Under the pieces are notes generated by a model. The model worked only from the letters and a program-made list of their open reading frames with translations. It ran no database searches and was not told where the DNA came from. DNA of 39,902 bases from Pseudomonas mandelii (lineage in GTDB: Bacteria; Pseudomonadota; Gammaproteobacteria; Pseudomonadales; Pseudomonadaceae), in NCBI RefSeq assembly GCF_002251635.1, contig NZ_NMOJ01000244.1, forward strand, positions 43,891 to 83,792. The letters are read 5' to 3'. Shown one piece after another: positions 14,965-23,749 of the stretch (position 1 is the stretch's first letter; every line of letters begins with the position of its first letter). The position numbers and the translations under genes are program-made.

Positions 14965-15935
14965 GATCGTCGTCGAACACAAAATCTGCGTGCGCTGAAA
15001 ATCCACTGTGGGAGCGAGCCTGCTCGCGATAGCTCTCGGTCAGTCACATCAATACTGAATGTGCCGCCGCCATCGCGAGCAGGCTCACTCCTGCATTGGA
15101 TCGTCGTCGAACACAAAATACGCATGCGCTGGAAATCCACTGTGGGAGCGAGCCTGCTCGCGATAGCTCTCGGTCAGTCACATCAATACTGAATGTGCCG
15201 CCGCCATCGCGAGCAGGCTCACTCCTGCATTGGATCGTCGTCGAACACAAAATCTGCGTGCGCTGAGGATCTACTGTGGGAGCGAGCTTGCTCGCGATGG
15301 CTATCTGTCAGTCACATCAATGCCGAATGTGCCGCCGCCATCGCGAGCAGGCTCACTCCTGCATTGGATCGTCGTCGAACACAAAATACGCATGCGCTGG
15401 AGATCCACTGTGGGAGCGAGCAGGCTCACTCCTGCATTGGATCGTCGTCGAACACGAAATATGCGTGCGCTGAAAATCCACTGTGGGAGCGAGCCTGCTC
15501 GCGATAGCTCTCGGTCAGTCACATCAATACTGAATGTGCCGCCGCCATCGCGAGCAGGCTCACTCCTGCATTGGATCGTCGTCGAACACAAAATCTGCGT
15601 GCGCTGAGGATCTACTGTGGGAGCGAGCCTGCTCCGGGCGGCGTTCCGACGAAAGCGGTGTGCCTGACACATTGATGTCGGATGTCACGCCGCAATCGCG
15701 AGCAGGCTCGCTCCCACATTTGAATCCCTCCGTACACAAAGCCCGTGTGCACCGCAGATCCACTGTAGGAGCGAGCCTGCTCGCGATAGCTCTCTGTCAG
15801 TCACATCAATGCCGAATGTGCTGCCGCCATCGCGAGCAGGCTCACTCCTGCATTGGATCGTCGTCGAACACAAAATCTGCGTGCGCTGAGGATCTACTGT
15901 GGGAGCGAGCCTGCTCGCGATGGCCGCAACTCGGT
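14965..15935. repeat. Large tandem array of 134-bp units made of paired inverted REPs
   Basis: The unit start GATCGTCGTCGAACAC occurs at 14965, 15099, 15233, 15367, 15440, 15574 and 15856. Four of the six intervals are exactly 134 bp, one is 73 bp (a unit with a 61-bp deletion) and one is 282 bp (two units, one with diverged sequence around 15640-15760). Each full unit has a forward REP (GGGAGCGAGCCTGCTCGCGA) and, about 50 bp on, its inverted partner (TCGCGAGCAGGCTCACTCC), able to form a cruciform. Short open frames through the array are repeat-encoded artefacts. No CRISPR-like spacer pattern and no gene is present. Confidence 0.92.
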
Positions 15936-15949
15936 CTGTCTATCGGATA

Positions 15950-16642
15950 TCAGGCGCTAGCCGCCCCCGTCACCACTGGCCGTCCCGGTTTGCGCAGTGG
16001 ATCAAGTCGGGAGCCGGTGTAGCGGGTTTCGCGGTAGAAGCGCCAGCGGCCGAACAGGCCGTAGACGTGGGTGACGCGACCCTGTTCATGGTAGCCCATG
16101 CGGATGTGCAGCTTCAGAGCCGGGATGTTGTGGGTTTCGCAGACGTCCACCACCTTGTGGCAGCCTTGGGCGCGCATCGCGTCCCACAGGGCGATCTGGA
16201 CGTCCACCGACAGGCTGGTGCCGAAATAGGCGCGGGTCATTTCACCGCCGAACTCGAAAAACTCACCGGGTTTGACCGGGAACCAGCAGCCGTAATAGTG
16301 GCGGTCGTGGTAATCGCGCGTGCTGCCCCAGATAAACCCGATCGCGTGGCCGTCTTCGTCCAGGTACATGTGCCCGGTGTGACCTTCGGCCGCGAGTTCG
16401 GCCATGGTCTCGACGCGGTCACCAAAATTCTTGGTAAAAGCGATGGCATTTTGCGGTGTGATGGTCTCCATGCGCACGCCCGAATAGGGGCGCAGTTTGT
16501 GCGGCGGTACCGGGCTGATCAGGTCGCGCTCCATCCATAAAAGCTCCCAGTGGAAGAACACGTAGCGTTTCCACAGCGTGTTGAACGTGCGGCTCAAGCC
16601 CTTTTGTTTTATGCGTTCGCGAAGCTTTTCGATGATGCTCAT
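15950..16642 (-). CDS. GNAT-like acyltransferase, paralogue of the protein at 18743-19432
   Basis: A 230-residue cytosolic protein. ATG at 16642 is chosen over one six codons upstream because AGGAGA precedes it at good spacing. The N-terminus is basic and helical (MSIIEKLRERIKQKG). The central part (about 90-185) has a GNAT-like pattern: GFIWGS in beta-4, RAYFGTSLSVDVQ where a CoA-binding loop/helix would lie, and NIPALKLHIRMGYHEQG near the C-terminus, which matches the usual N..A..LY...GF motif. It is the last gene of the exopolysaccharide locus, with its own likely promoter. Acylation of a sugar, or of an amino sugar after deacetylation by the neighbouring enzyme, is plausible. Substrate and donor are unknown. 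Confidence 0.75.
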   Translation of the reverse strand: MSIIEKLRERIKQKGLSRTFNTLWKRYVFFHWELLWMERDLISPVPPHKLRPYSGVRMETITPQNAIAFTKNFGDRVETMAELAAEGHTGHMYLDEDGHAIGFIWGSTRDYHDRHYYGCWFPVKPGEFFEFGGEMTRAYFGTSLSVDVQIALWDAMRAQGCHKVVDVCETHNIPALKLHIRMGYHEQGRVTHVYGLFGRWRFYRETRYTGSRLDPLRKPGRPVVTGAASA

Positions 16643-16691
16643 GACGCTCTCCTTAGCCAAGGCCAGGGTGTGGTTGGAAACGCTTTTGATG

Positions 16692-16722
16692 GGTATAGAT
16701 CAAGCTTGAAAGTTCATGTCAA
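16692..16722 (-). promoter_or_regulatory. Candidate sigma-70 promoter of the terminal GNAT gene
   Basis: On the minus strand a perfect TTGACA (16717-16722) is followed after 19 nt by TATACC (16692-16697). The spacing is long for sigma-70, but the -35 is exact. It lies 50 nt upstream of the start codon in a 115-nt gap, so the last gene may be expressed apart from the operon. Confidence 0.4.
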
Positions 16723-16757
16723 AGCGCCAGCTTTGAATGTGTTGCAACGTATGTAAC

Positions 16758-17549
16758 TCATTCGAGCGCGGCTTCACCGGTCATCAAATGGCTGTTTGCA
16801 GCGCCATAGGACACTCGCGGAACACCGTGAAGGCGCCGCTCTAGCACGAGGGTTAGCGACTCGTCTGCCTGCAAATAGGCATCGCCGAAATCCGCGCCCA
16901 GCTGCGTCGGATGAGCCACGATTTCCAGCAGGCCGTCGGTCGGCATTTCTTCATTGCGCAGGTCCACCGGCGTGCACACATAATCGGCGGTCACACCCGC
17001 CAGGCTCTGCAAACGATTATTCAGCAAGGTCTTGAACACGCGCTTGGGCAAGCTCAGGTTTTGCCCCAGATTGCGCGCAAGACGCACGGCCACTCCTTGG
17101 CTGGCGGCGAAGCGGGCGACGATCTCACCGATGGGCCAGATGTTGTGAACGTGCTGATGGGAATCGATGTGGCTGGGCCGTACACCGTTGTCCACGCAGC
17201 GTTGCCATTGGGCGGTGAGCTCCTCCAGCACCGCGTCGCGGTCCCTGCGGCTAAGCCAGAGGCGATGGCGGGACAGGTTGAGATCGAAAACCCCGTTGCT
17301 GTCACAGAAGTTCCTTCGACCCAGAATCGACTGACTCAACGGACGCCCATACGTGAGGTTGAAATGCAGGCCGATCCGGTCCTTGAGCAACGGATGCTGG
17401 GCCATGACGCATGCCGCTTCAAAGGCCGGCATATTGGCCATAGCCGTGGCGGAGCTGATCACCCCCGCCTGGAAGGCACCGAGGATCACCGCGTTTTCGC
17501 ACGGGCTGAGACCGAAATCGTCAGCGTTGACTATGACTTGGCGCGGCAT
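16758..17549 (-). CDS. ChbG/HpnK (YdjC) family carbohydrate deacetylase
   Basis: A 263-residue cytosolic enzyme. ATG at 17549 has GGGAGA 7 nt upstream and overlaps the preceding gene by 29 nt. The family motifs are clear: VIVNADDFGLSP at the N-terminus (metal-binding and catalytic Asp pair), IGLHFNLTYGRPLS, and the metal site SHIDSHQHVHN, plus a later IVAHPTQLG. Family members remove N-acetyl groups from chitooligosaccharides or hopanoid-linked GlcNAc. In this operon it sits among acyltransferases and could deacetylate an amino-sugar intermediate. It is cytosolic, so it would act before export, unlike typical polymer deacetylases. Confidence 0.85.
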   Translation of the reverse strand: MPRQVIVNADDFGLSPCENAVILGAFQAGVISSATAMANMPAFEAACVMAQHPLLKDRIGLHFNLTYGRPLSQSILGRRNFCDSNGVFDLNLSRHRLWLSRRDRDAVLEELTAQWQRCVDNGVRPSHIDSHQHVHNIWPIGEIVARFAASQGVAVRLARNLGQNLSLPKRVFKTLLNNRLQSLAGVTADYVCTPVDLRNEEMPTDGLLEIVAHPTQLGADFGDAYLQADESLTLVLERRLHGVPRVSYGAANSHLMTGEAALE

Positions 17550-18738
17550 GGTCGCTCTCCCTGTTTGTGTCGCTTGGCTTCGCTGCTTTGACCACTGCGG
17601 CAACGGGCGCCGGTGCAGTGGCAGCGGTCGCTGCTGCCCGTTTGGCTTGCCATTTCTGCAGTATGGGTTTGAGTCGCTGCCAAAGTCTCAGGGCCAGGCC
17701 CAACGCCAGGCCGCTGGGGCGCCAGGAATAGAAACTCCAGCGCCAATGCTCCAGTTGCCCGGTCATGCGTTCGTGCAGTTGATGGCTGGAGTTTTCCAGG
17801 CTCACCCGCGAGGCATCGATCCAGCGCCAGTGCTCGTCCAGCCCCCAGCGAATCCACTCGTCGAGCAGCACCCGACCGCTGCCCAGATCGGCGTATTGCG
17901 GCAGGAACGCCAGGTTGTAATCGTACAGCCGGCCTTGCTCGAGCAACCCGAGGCGATAGCTGATGCAGCGTCCGTCCAGTTCCAGCACCACGACCCGCAC
18001 CAACCCCTGTTCGGCGAGGGTGGTGAAGGCTCGGTCCATCCATTGTCGGTGGCGTTCGTCGGCGAAAATCCCGACGCCTTCATCGCCTTTCCAGCTGACC
18101 GCTTCGACTTCACTGATGGCCTGCAACAACGGGCCCATGGTCGACGCATCGGGGGTGATCCGCCGAACGACAGCGCCACAGGCCGCGATGCGTTTGCGTG
18201 CGCGGCGCAGTTTATAGCGCGGGTCACCCGAGACTTCCTGGTGGTCCGCGTCGCTGATTACGTGCACTGGCACCCGACAGCTGAGGCGCCGTTCACCAGT
18301 CGAACTGTGCGCCATCCACTCGGTCAGCGCGCTTTCTTCGCCGACCGGCTCCGACAACTCGTTGAGTTGCAGCAGGGCATGGGGAAGCTGTCGACGGATC
18401 TCGATCAGTGCCTTGCGGATGTTCTCCGAGTCCGTTTTCGCAAGAAACGCGAGGCGGTCGGCAAGGGGATAGCCAAGGTGATGCAGCACGCGAAACGGCA
18501 GCCTGGAAAAACGTTCGACGGAGGCCACCAACGGCAAACACAAAACCAGCTCATGACCCTGCCAGCCAAGCAACACATGCAAGCGTTGCCCGGTGGTCAG
18601 TGCCTGTTCGGACGCGCGCATCCAGGCCAGGGTGTTGAACGGCGTGTGGTCCGTCACTCGCAGACGTAACGCTTCATAAGCCGTTTCCGGGAAATCAGCG
18701 GCGCACATCGAAGTGCGCCATTCGAATCGTGCTGCCAT
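17521..18738 (-). CDS. FemAB/CelD-like GNAT acyltransferase
   Basis: A 405-residue protein of the 'GNAT N-acetyltransferase' group with a duplicated GNAT fold, as in BioF2/CelD-like proteins of polysaccharide operons. Visible features are an N-terminal half with TPFNTLAWMRA and a HELVLCLPLVA strand, the central KLRRARKRI segment, VEAVSWKGDEG.G and the C-terminal half with YDYNLAFLPQYADLGSGRVLLDE, where the CoA-binding loop is expected. The last ~45 residues are an Ala/Lys/Pro-rich low-complexity tail. It starts 4 nt after the upstream GNAT-like gene and overlaps the deacetylase gene downstream. It probably transfers an acyl or aminoacyl group to a cell-envelope sugar. The acceptor is unknown. 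Confidence 0.8.
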   Translation of the reverse strand: MAARFEWRTSMCAADFPETAYEALRLRVTDHTPFNTLAWMRASEQALTTGQRLHVLLGWQGHELVLCLPLVASVERFSRLPFRVLHHLGYPLADRLAFLAKTDSENIRKALIEIRRQLPHALLQLNELSEPVGEESALTEWMAHSSTGERRLSCRVPVHVISDADHQEVSGDPRYKLRRARKRIAACGAVVRRITPDASTMGPLLQAISEVEAVSWKGDEGVGIFADERHRQWMDRAFTTLAEQGLVRVVVLELDGRCISYRLGLLEQGRLYDYNLAFLPQYADLGSGRVLLDEWIRWGLDEHWRWIDASRVSLENSSHQLHERMTGQLEHWRWSFYSWRPSGLALGLALRLWQRLKPILQKWQAKRAAATAATAPAPVAAVVKAAKPSDTNRESDHAAPSHSQR

Positions 18739-18742
18739 AGGG

Positions 18743-19432
18743 TCAGGTCACCGCTGCTGTAGCAGGTTCACGTGCCGGTTTGCGCAAGGCATCCAGGCGT
18801 GAGCCGCTGTAATGGGTTTCGCGGTAGAAGCGCCAGCGGCCAAACAGCTCGTAGACGTTCATGATCCGCCCTTGTTCCTTGTAGCCGGTGCGTATGTGCA
18901 ACTTGAGAGCAGGGACATTGTGGAACTCACAGACATCCACCACTGTGTGGCAACCCTGGGCCGCCATGGCTTTCCACAATTCCGTTTGCAGGTCCATCGA
19001 CAGCGCAGTGCCCCAGTACGCGCGGGTCAGCTCGCCGCCGAATTCGAAGAACTCGCCTTCTTTCACCGGGAACCAGCAGCCGTAATAGTGCTTGTCGTGA
19101 TAGTTGCGTGCCGCGCCCCAGATGAAGGCCACGGCGTCGCCTTGATCGTTCAGGTGCATCTGCCCGGTGTAACCTTCGCGGGCCAGTTCGGCCATGGTGT
19201 CCACGCGGTCACCGAAGTAACGGGTGAACGCCACGGCGTTCTCCGGGGTGATGGTCACTACCTGCAGCGGCGGGTAGGGCCTGAGTTTGTGCGGTGGCAC
19301 CGGGCTGACCAGATCGCGCTCCATCCACAACAGTTCCTGATGGGAAAACACGTAGTGCTTCCAGATTTTACTGAGGGTGGCGCGCAGGCCTTTTTGCCTG
19401 ATGTGTTGGCTGAGTTTCTGTAAAACGCTCAT
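18743..19432 (-). CDS. GNAT-like acyltransferase, paralogue of the protein at 15950-16642
   Basis: A 229-residue cytosolic protein. ATG at 19432 has AGGAG about 10 nt upstream; the longer open frame runs back into the preceding gene and is rejected. It aligns along its whole length with the locus's last gene (shared LLWMERDL.SPVPPHKLRPY, HYYGCWFPVK.GEFFEFGGE, NVPALKLHIRTGYKEQGR, LFGRWRFYRET). The GNAT-like loop RAYWGTALSMD and the C-terminal N..ALKLH...GY motif are conserved. The pair surely arose by duplication and may acylate different positions or donors. Confidence 0.75.
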   Translation of the reverse strand: MSVLQKLSQHIRQKGLRATLSKIWKHYVFSHQELLWMERDLVSPVPPHKLRPYPPLQVVTITPENAVAFTRYFGDRVDTMAELAREGYTGQMHLNDQGDAVAFIWGAARNYHDKHYYGCWFPVKEGEFFEFGGELTRAYWGTALSMDLQTELWKAMAAQGCHTVVDVCEFHNVPALKLHIRTGYKEQGRIMNVYELFGRWRFYRETHYSGSRLDALRKPAREPATAAVT

Positions 19433-19518
19433 TTTATTGACTCCTGACGGTCTCGGCCGTGAGTGGAGTGATGCGAGGCGCGGCGAATGGCCGGGGTCGC
19501 AAAGCAATAGTTGGCAAT

Positions 19519-21438
19519 TCATGAGGCGCTCCAGCTGAGATTGAACAGGGTCCGTCCTGGCAGCTCGAAGCTGACGCGACCGTCCTGGCAATTGAAGGGT
19601 GCGTCGCGGGCGCGGTTGTCGGCACCGAAATAGCGTAATGAACCGTTGGCCAGCGGACACGGGGCACCGGTCAGGGCCACACGCTGCAAGCGCGTGGCTT
19701 TGTTGACGCCCAGAAGGCTGCGCTTCTGGTCCTCGGCCATGGCCAGCACGTCAACCTCGAAGGCGTCGTTCTCGAGGAGCAACACGTTGTGCAGCCAGTG
19801 CTCGCGGATGAACTGCTGGGCCAGGCCCACCGGCTTGAGTTCGAAGCGATCGTCGCCGAGGACGCGCAACATGCCTTTGGGGTAGTTCGGTTCGTCAGCG
19901 GCCTGGAACCAGCCCAGCATTTCCAGCAAGCCATCCTGGGACGAATTGATGACAACCGACGCCCACCACATCGATGCGAAGTGGGTTTCCTGATCATAAG
20001 GACTGAGGCTGGAGCCGCTGGACATGTTGGTCTGGTCCAGCAGCAAGGCTTTGCGCGGCCGACCCTGGGCGTCGAGGCCCACCAGATCGGCGGCGCGGCG
20101 CACGCTGTCACGGTAGACCCGTGTTGCCAGCAGGTCGCGAATCATCCATTCGTGCCAGGCCAGGGCATCGATGTTGTCGCCGGATTCGGCCAGCAAGCGC
20201 TTGGCCCAATCGATGCCGCGCTTGTCGGCGGCGTTGTCGGCAAACGGGCCGTTGACCAGCCGCGAACTGGCGGGCATGGCGATGCGCACGCCAGCCTTGG
20301 CGTTGGCGGGATTGCTGCGCACTTGCCGGGCCATGCTGTTGAAGATGCTTTGGTAGTTGGCATAGTCCGGGTAGTTGAGGTTCGGCTCGTCGGCAAAACC
20401 GATGTAGTGCGTGCCTTTGCCGCCCAGGGCCCGGGTCGCTGCGAGCCAGGCGTCGAGCCCGGCGTTGCTCTGGGTGTCGGCGCGCAGGTCAGCCTGGCGC
20501 TGGCTCCCGGCCAACAAGGTGATGTCCTGGGTGATGCCGAAGCGGTCCTGGTACAGCCGACGGAAAGCGTCTTCGTAGTGCGGATTCTTCGCTGTGATGT
20601 CGACGAAGCTGTAATAGGTTCCGGCTTGTGGCTTGAGTGCATCGAGCACTGCGTAACTCGATTCCGGCACCTTGACGTAGGGCAGGGCGATGCCCAGGTT
20701 CGGGGTCGGTCCCAGCATTTTATTGTGCAGTGTCAGCCGGACCTGGCCATCATCCTCGCGCAGGGGCTTGAGCTGCTGCGGATTTTGGGCGAAGAGGTTG
20801 GCGGTGCCGTCGAGCCAGAACGCCACTTTGCCACTGCCTTGCAGGCGCAGGCGCCAGACCTGTGCTTCTGGTGCGACGGGCAACTCGACCTTGTCGAACT
20901 GCCAATAGCCCCGATACGGTTTCAGCGCCAGCGCGACTTGTTTGCCGTCGCCCACACGCTGCGCTTGCAGGGCACTGACACCGCCGTGGAACTTGCCGGC
21001 CAACACCGCGTGTTCACCCGGCGCCACCTTGAAGTACAGCTCATCGCCATTGTGGGTTTCGGCGCTGAAATGCACCTTGGCCGGGGCGAACAACGCCACC
21101 GTACGTTCGTCGTGTTCAACCCGGTAGCGACGGAAGCTGTAGCCTGGAATTTCCAGTTGATAGTTCGAGGCACTAGGGGCCAACGACCAGCTCTGGCTGC
21201 CGCGCGATTCACTGGCGGCGATCAGGCGCTCGCCCTGGAGTTTGCCCTGGCCGTCGAGCAGGTACAGGCGTTCTTCGTTGGCATCCGCCTGCCACGCCGG
21301 CGCCCAGCGAACGGTCAGGGTGTCGGGGCGATCCGGTTGCAGGTACAGGCTGCCGTCGCGAATATCGGCCCAACGCATGGGCGCCGCCTGGGCGCTCAGC
21401 GCGAGGCCCAGGCTCAACAGCAGGACCAGGCGTTTCAT
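19519..21438 (-). CDS. Secreted glycoside-hydrolase-like protein of the exopolysaccharide operon
   Basis: A 639-residue exported protein with a signal peptide (MKRLVLLLSLGLALSAQA) and a 4-nt ATGA overlap with the flippase gene upstream. Residues ~20-270 are beta-rich, like a carbohydrate-binding or Ig-like region. Residues ~280-560 look like a TIM-barrel glycosidase: THYIGFADEPNLNYPDY has the DEPN-type acid placement of clan A enzymes, followed by ALAWHEWMIRD, KALLLDQTNMSSGS and MWWASVVINSSQDG. The C-terminal ~75 residues are beta-stranded with two cysteines. PslG plays a similar operon-encoded hydrolase role in Psl synthesis, though this protein is larger and I cannot assign a GH family. It probably trims or releases polymer in the periplasm. 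Confidence 0.65.
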   Translation of the reverse strand: MKRLVLLLSLGLALSAQAAPMRWADIRDGSLYLQPDRPDTLTVRWAPAWQADANEERLYLLDGQGKLQGERLIAASESRGSQSWSLAPSASNYQLEIPGYSFRRYRVEHDERTVALFAPAKVHFSAETHNGDELYFKVAPGEHAVLAGKFHGGVSALQAQRVGDGKQVALALKPYRGYWQFDKVELPVAPEAQVWRLRLQGSGKVAFWLDGTANLFAQNPQQLKPLREDDGQVRLTLHNKMLGPTPNLGIALPYVKVPESSYAVLDALKPQAGTYYSFVDITAKNPHYEDAFRRLYQDRFGITQDITLLAGSQRQADLRADTQSNAGLDAWLAATRALGGKGTHYIGFADEPNLNYPDYANYQSIFNSMARQVRSNPANAKAGVRIAMPASSRLVNGPFADNAADKRGIDWAKRLLAESGDNIDALAWHEWMIRDLLATRVYRDSVRRAADLVGLDAQGRPRKALLLDQTNMSSGSSLSPYDQETHFASMWWASVVINSSQDGLLEMLGWFQAADEPNYPKGMLRVLGDDRFELKPVGLAQQFIREHWLHNVLLLENDAFEVDVLAMAEDQKRSLLGVNKATRLQRVALTGAPCPLANGSLRYFGADNRARDAPFNCQDGRVSFELPGRTLFNLSWSAS

Positions 21439-22739
21439 GCCGACTTCCGTTGCAGCATGTGCAGCATCGGCGCTACATCGCTGGGCAGGATGATCAGGGT
21501 TTGCCAGACCGGCACACCGCTCAACCGGCAGTACATCACCAACAACGCCAGGGTCACCGCGACGTAGGCGATGGACGATGCCGCCGCCGCGCCGACGATC
21601 CCGTAAGCCGGGATCAACACCAGGTTAAGCGCCAGGTTCAGCAAGGCGCCCAGCCCCATCAACAGCGAAATCGTGCCGGGACGGTTTTTGCCCAGCAGGT
21701 CCAGGCGCAGGATGCTCGCGTAGCACAGACCGAGCAGGCCCGGCAGCAGCGCCAGCAAGGCAGGATACGCCGGCTGATAGGCCGCGCCGAACAGCGTCAC
21801 GATCAGCCATTCGCCTATCACTGCCATGGTCACGCAGGCGCCAAGCATTACTGTGGCGGTCAGGCGCAAGGCCAGCGGCGTCACTTTGTCGATGCCTTCT
21901 TCCTGTTGCAGCAGGCGTTTCATCAGCGGCGTGGTCACGGCTTCCGGGACAATCAGCAGCAACTCGGCAGCGGCGCTGGCCATGGCGTAATGACCGAGCG
22001 CAGTGCTGCCGAGCAGGGCGCCGATGAACAGGTAATCGGAACGCAGAATCACTTGCTGGAACAGCAGGTCGGGATGGCTGCGGGCGCTGTAGCGCAGCAG
22101 TTCATTCTGACTGGCGCGGTCCCATTGCAATTTCAGGGGCTGAGCACGTTTGAGCCAGAACCAGCCCGCCAGCACTACCAGGCTGATGCCTGCCAGCCAA
22201 CTGATCAGCGCCGCTTCCAGCGCCGAGTCTTTCCACATCCAGAACAAGGCGAGAAACAGCAGCAGCGGCGCCAGGGATTCCACCAGGCGCAACGCATTGA
22301 ATGCCACCACGCCGCCGGAGGCGTTGTGCAAGGTCAGCAGGCCACTTTTCAGTACGGTCAACGGCACCGCCAGCAACAACAGCCAGGCGAGCAGGCCCAG
22401 TTGCGTGGTGATGTCGAGTTCACTGCCGAACTCGCGCACCAGGGCGACCACCAGCAAGGTCAAGAGACCCGCCAGCAGGCAACCGAACACCAACACCTGA
22501 CTCAGCAGCAAACCCATCGGCCGCTGCTTGGCCGCCTGAAAACCCACCGCCGAATTCAGCCCGCCGCTGGTGGCGGCGCTGATCAGGTCGGGCAAGGTGC
22601 TGAGCAGGGCAAACAAACCCCGTTCGCTCGGCCCGAGGATCCTTGCGAGCAACACGTTGCGCATCAGCCGCAAACCGATCATCGCCAGTTTGGTGCCCAT
22701 GCTCAGGGCCAGGTGCTTGAGGTAATGGCTGCGGCTCAT
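21435..22739 (-). CDS. Wzx-type polysaccharide flippase
   Basis: A 434-residue integral inner-membrane protein of the MATE/MVF exporter superfamily with about 12 hydrophobic segments. The N-terminus has the family pattern GTKLAMIGLRLMRNVLLARILGPSERGLFALLSTLP. Its expected role is to flip the undecaprenyl-diphosphate-linked repeat unit to the periplasm for the Wzy-type polymerase upstream. It overlaps the genes on both sides by 4 nt (ATGA), implying coupled translation. Confidence 0.85.
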   Translation of the reverse strand: MSRSHYLKHLALSMGTKLAMIGLRLMRNVLLARILGPSERGLFALLSTLPDLISAATSGGLNSAVGFQAAKQRPMGLLLSQVLVFGCLLAGLLTLLVVALVREFGSELDITTQLGLLAWLLLLAVPLTVLKSGLLTLHNASGGVVAFNALRLVESLAPLLLFLALFWMWKDSALEAALISWLAGISLVVLAGWFWLKRAQPLKLQWDRASQNELLRYSARSHPDLLFQQVILRSDYLFIGALLGSTALGHYAMASAAAELLLIVPEAVTTPLMKRLLQQEEGIDKVTPLALRLTATVMLGACVTMAVIGEWLIVTLFGAAYQPAYPALLALLPGLLGLCYASILRLDLLGKNRPGTISLLMGLGALLNLALNLVLIPAYGIVGAAAASSIAYVAVTLALLVMYCRLSGVPVWQTLIILPSDVAPMLHMLQRKSA

Positions 22740-23737
22740 GCGCGTGCCCCGCGGTACAGGCGCCAGGACAGCAGCTGCGGATTGCGCGCCACCCGTTGGC
22801 TGACGCCGAAGCGGGGCAGGTTCAAGGGATCGTCGGTGCCCCGATAAATCCCGGTGCCGGTGCCCAGGGCGAACGGGTAATCATGATCGGAAACGTGTTC
22901 GCGCACCCGCGCATCGTTGTCGCCGTTGGGGTAGCAGTAAACCGGCAGCGGCCGGTTGCAGCCATTGTGCAAGGCGTCGCGGCTGCGGCTGAGTTCTTCA
23001 TGCAAACGCTGATCGTCGAGACCGGTGAGAATCGAGTGGCTGGCGCCGTGCGGGCCGAACCGCACCAGTCCTGAGGCTTCCAGGGCGCGCACCTGATGCC
23101 AGTCCAGCGCCTGGGGCAATGACTCGTCCGGGCACTCGTCGGTCAGGCGATTCAGGTCAGCCGGGCTGAGGGTTTTCAGGCTTTGCAGAAAATGCAGCAA
23201 GGCCAGGCTGCGACGCTCCACATCCAGTTCCTCGAAGGGCACCGGCAAGGGCCGACCGACCTCTTTCAGGCAGTCGATCAATTGCTTTCGAGCACGTTCG
23301 CCGTGGCTGCCCCAGAGGGTTTCACCGATGCTTTCCCACCAGAACCGCTGACGGCTGCCGATGAAATCGGTGGAGAGAAAAATGCTCGCCGGCACCTGGT
23401 ATTTTTGCAGCAGCGGGAAGGCATTCAGCGCATTGTCACGCCAGCCGTCGTCGAAGGTCAGGGTGATTTTCGGGCGATCCGACCTCACCTTTCCGGGTTG
23501 CAGGATGTCCATCAACGACACGCAGTCGAAGTGTTTTTTCAGCCACACCAGCAAATGTTCGAAGGCCTTAGGCCCGACGCACAGCTCATTGCGGTGCGGC
23601 AGGTCGGCGGCGTGGTCGGTGGCCAGCACCCGGTGCAGCATCAGGATCACGCCGGCGCCTTGCAGCTGATTGCGGCCCACCGACGAGTTGAGATAAAGCC
23701 AGCCACTGGTGCGTTTTAATAATTGTTTGATCGCCAT
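22736..23737 (-). CDS. Polysaccharide deacetylase (NodB-homology) family protein
   Basis: A 333-residue carbohydrate esterase 4-type protein. Motif 1 is clear as ITLTFDDGWRDNA (metal/catalytic Asp pair), followed by PASIFLSTDFIG, a motif 2-like GPHGASHSILTGL where one His pair is expected, and YCYPNGDND in place of the usual RPPYG-type motif 3. No signal peptide is evident, so it may act in the cytosol or be peripheral. It overlaps the flippase gene by 4 nt. It probably removes N- or O-acetyl groups from the repeat unit. Confidence 0.8.
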   Translation of the reverse strand: MAIKQLLKRTSGWLYLNSSVGRNQLQGAGVILMLHRVLATDHAADLPHRNELCVGPKAFEHLLVWLKKHFDCVSLMDILQPGKVRSDRPKITLTFDDGWRDNALNAFPLLQKYQVPASIFLSTDFIGSRQRFWWESIGETLWGSHGERARKQLIDCLKEVGRPLPVPFEELDVERRSLALLHFLQSLKTLSPADLNRLTDECPDESLPQALDWHQVRALEASGLVRFGPHGASHSILTGLDDQRLHEELSRSRDALHNGCNRPLPVYCYPNGDNDARVREHVSDHDYPFALGTGTGIYRGTDDPLNLPRFGVSQRVARNPQLLSWRLYRGARA

Positions 23738-23749
23738 GGCTCAGTCCTC

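Noticed and set aside
14965..15935. CRISPR array
   Set aside because: The period is 134 bp with nearly the whole unit conserved, there are no unique spacers, and the units are REP palindromes; no cas gene is present.
14836..16022. Several open frames on both strands with repeated peptide blocks
   Set aside because: The repeats are translated REP units; no ribosome-binding sites and identical peptide blocks in all frames.
19789..21567. Plus-strand open frame of 592 codons
   Set aside because: Antisense to the glycosidase-like gene, which has a signal peptide and operon overlap; the plus frame has no recognisable domain.
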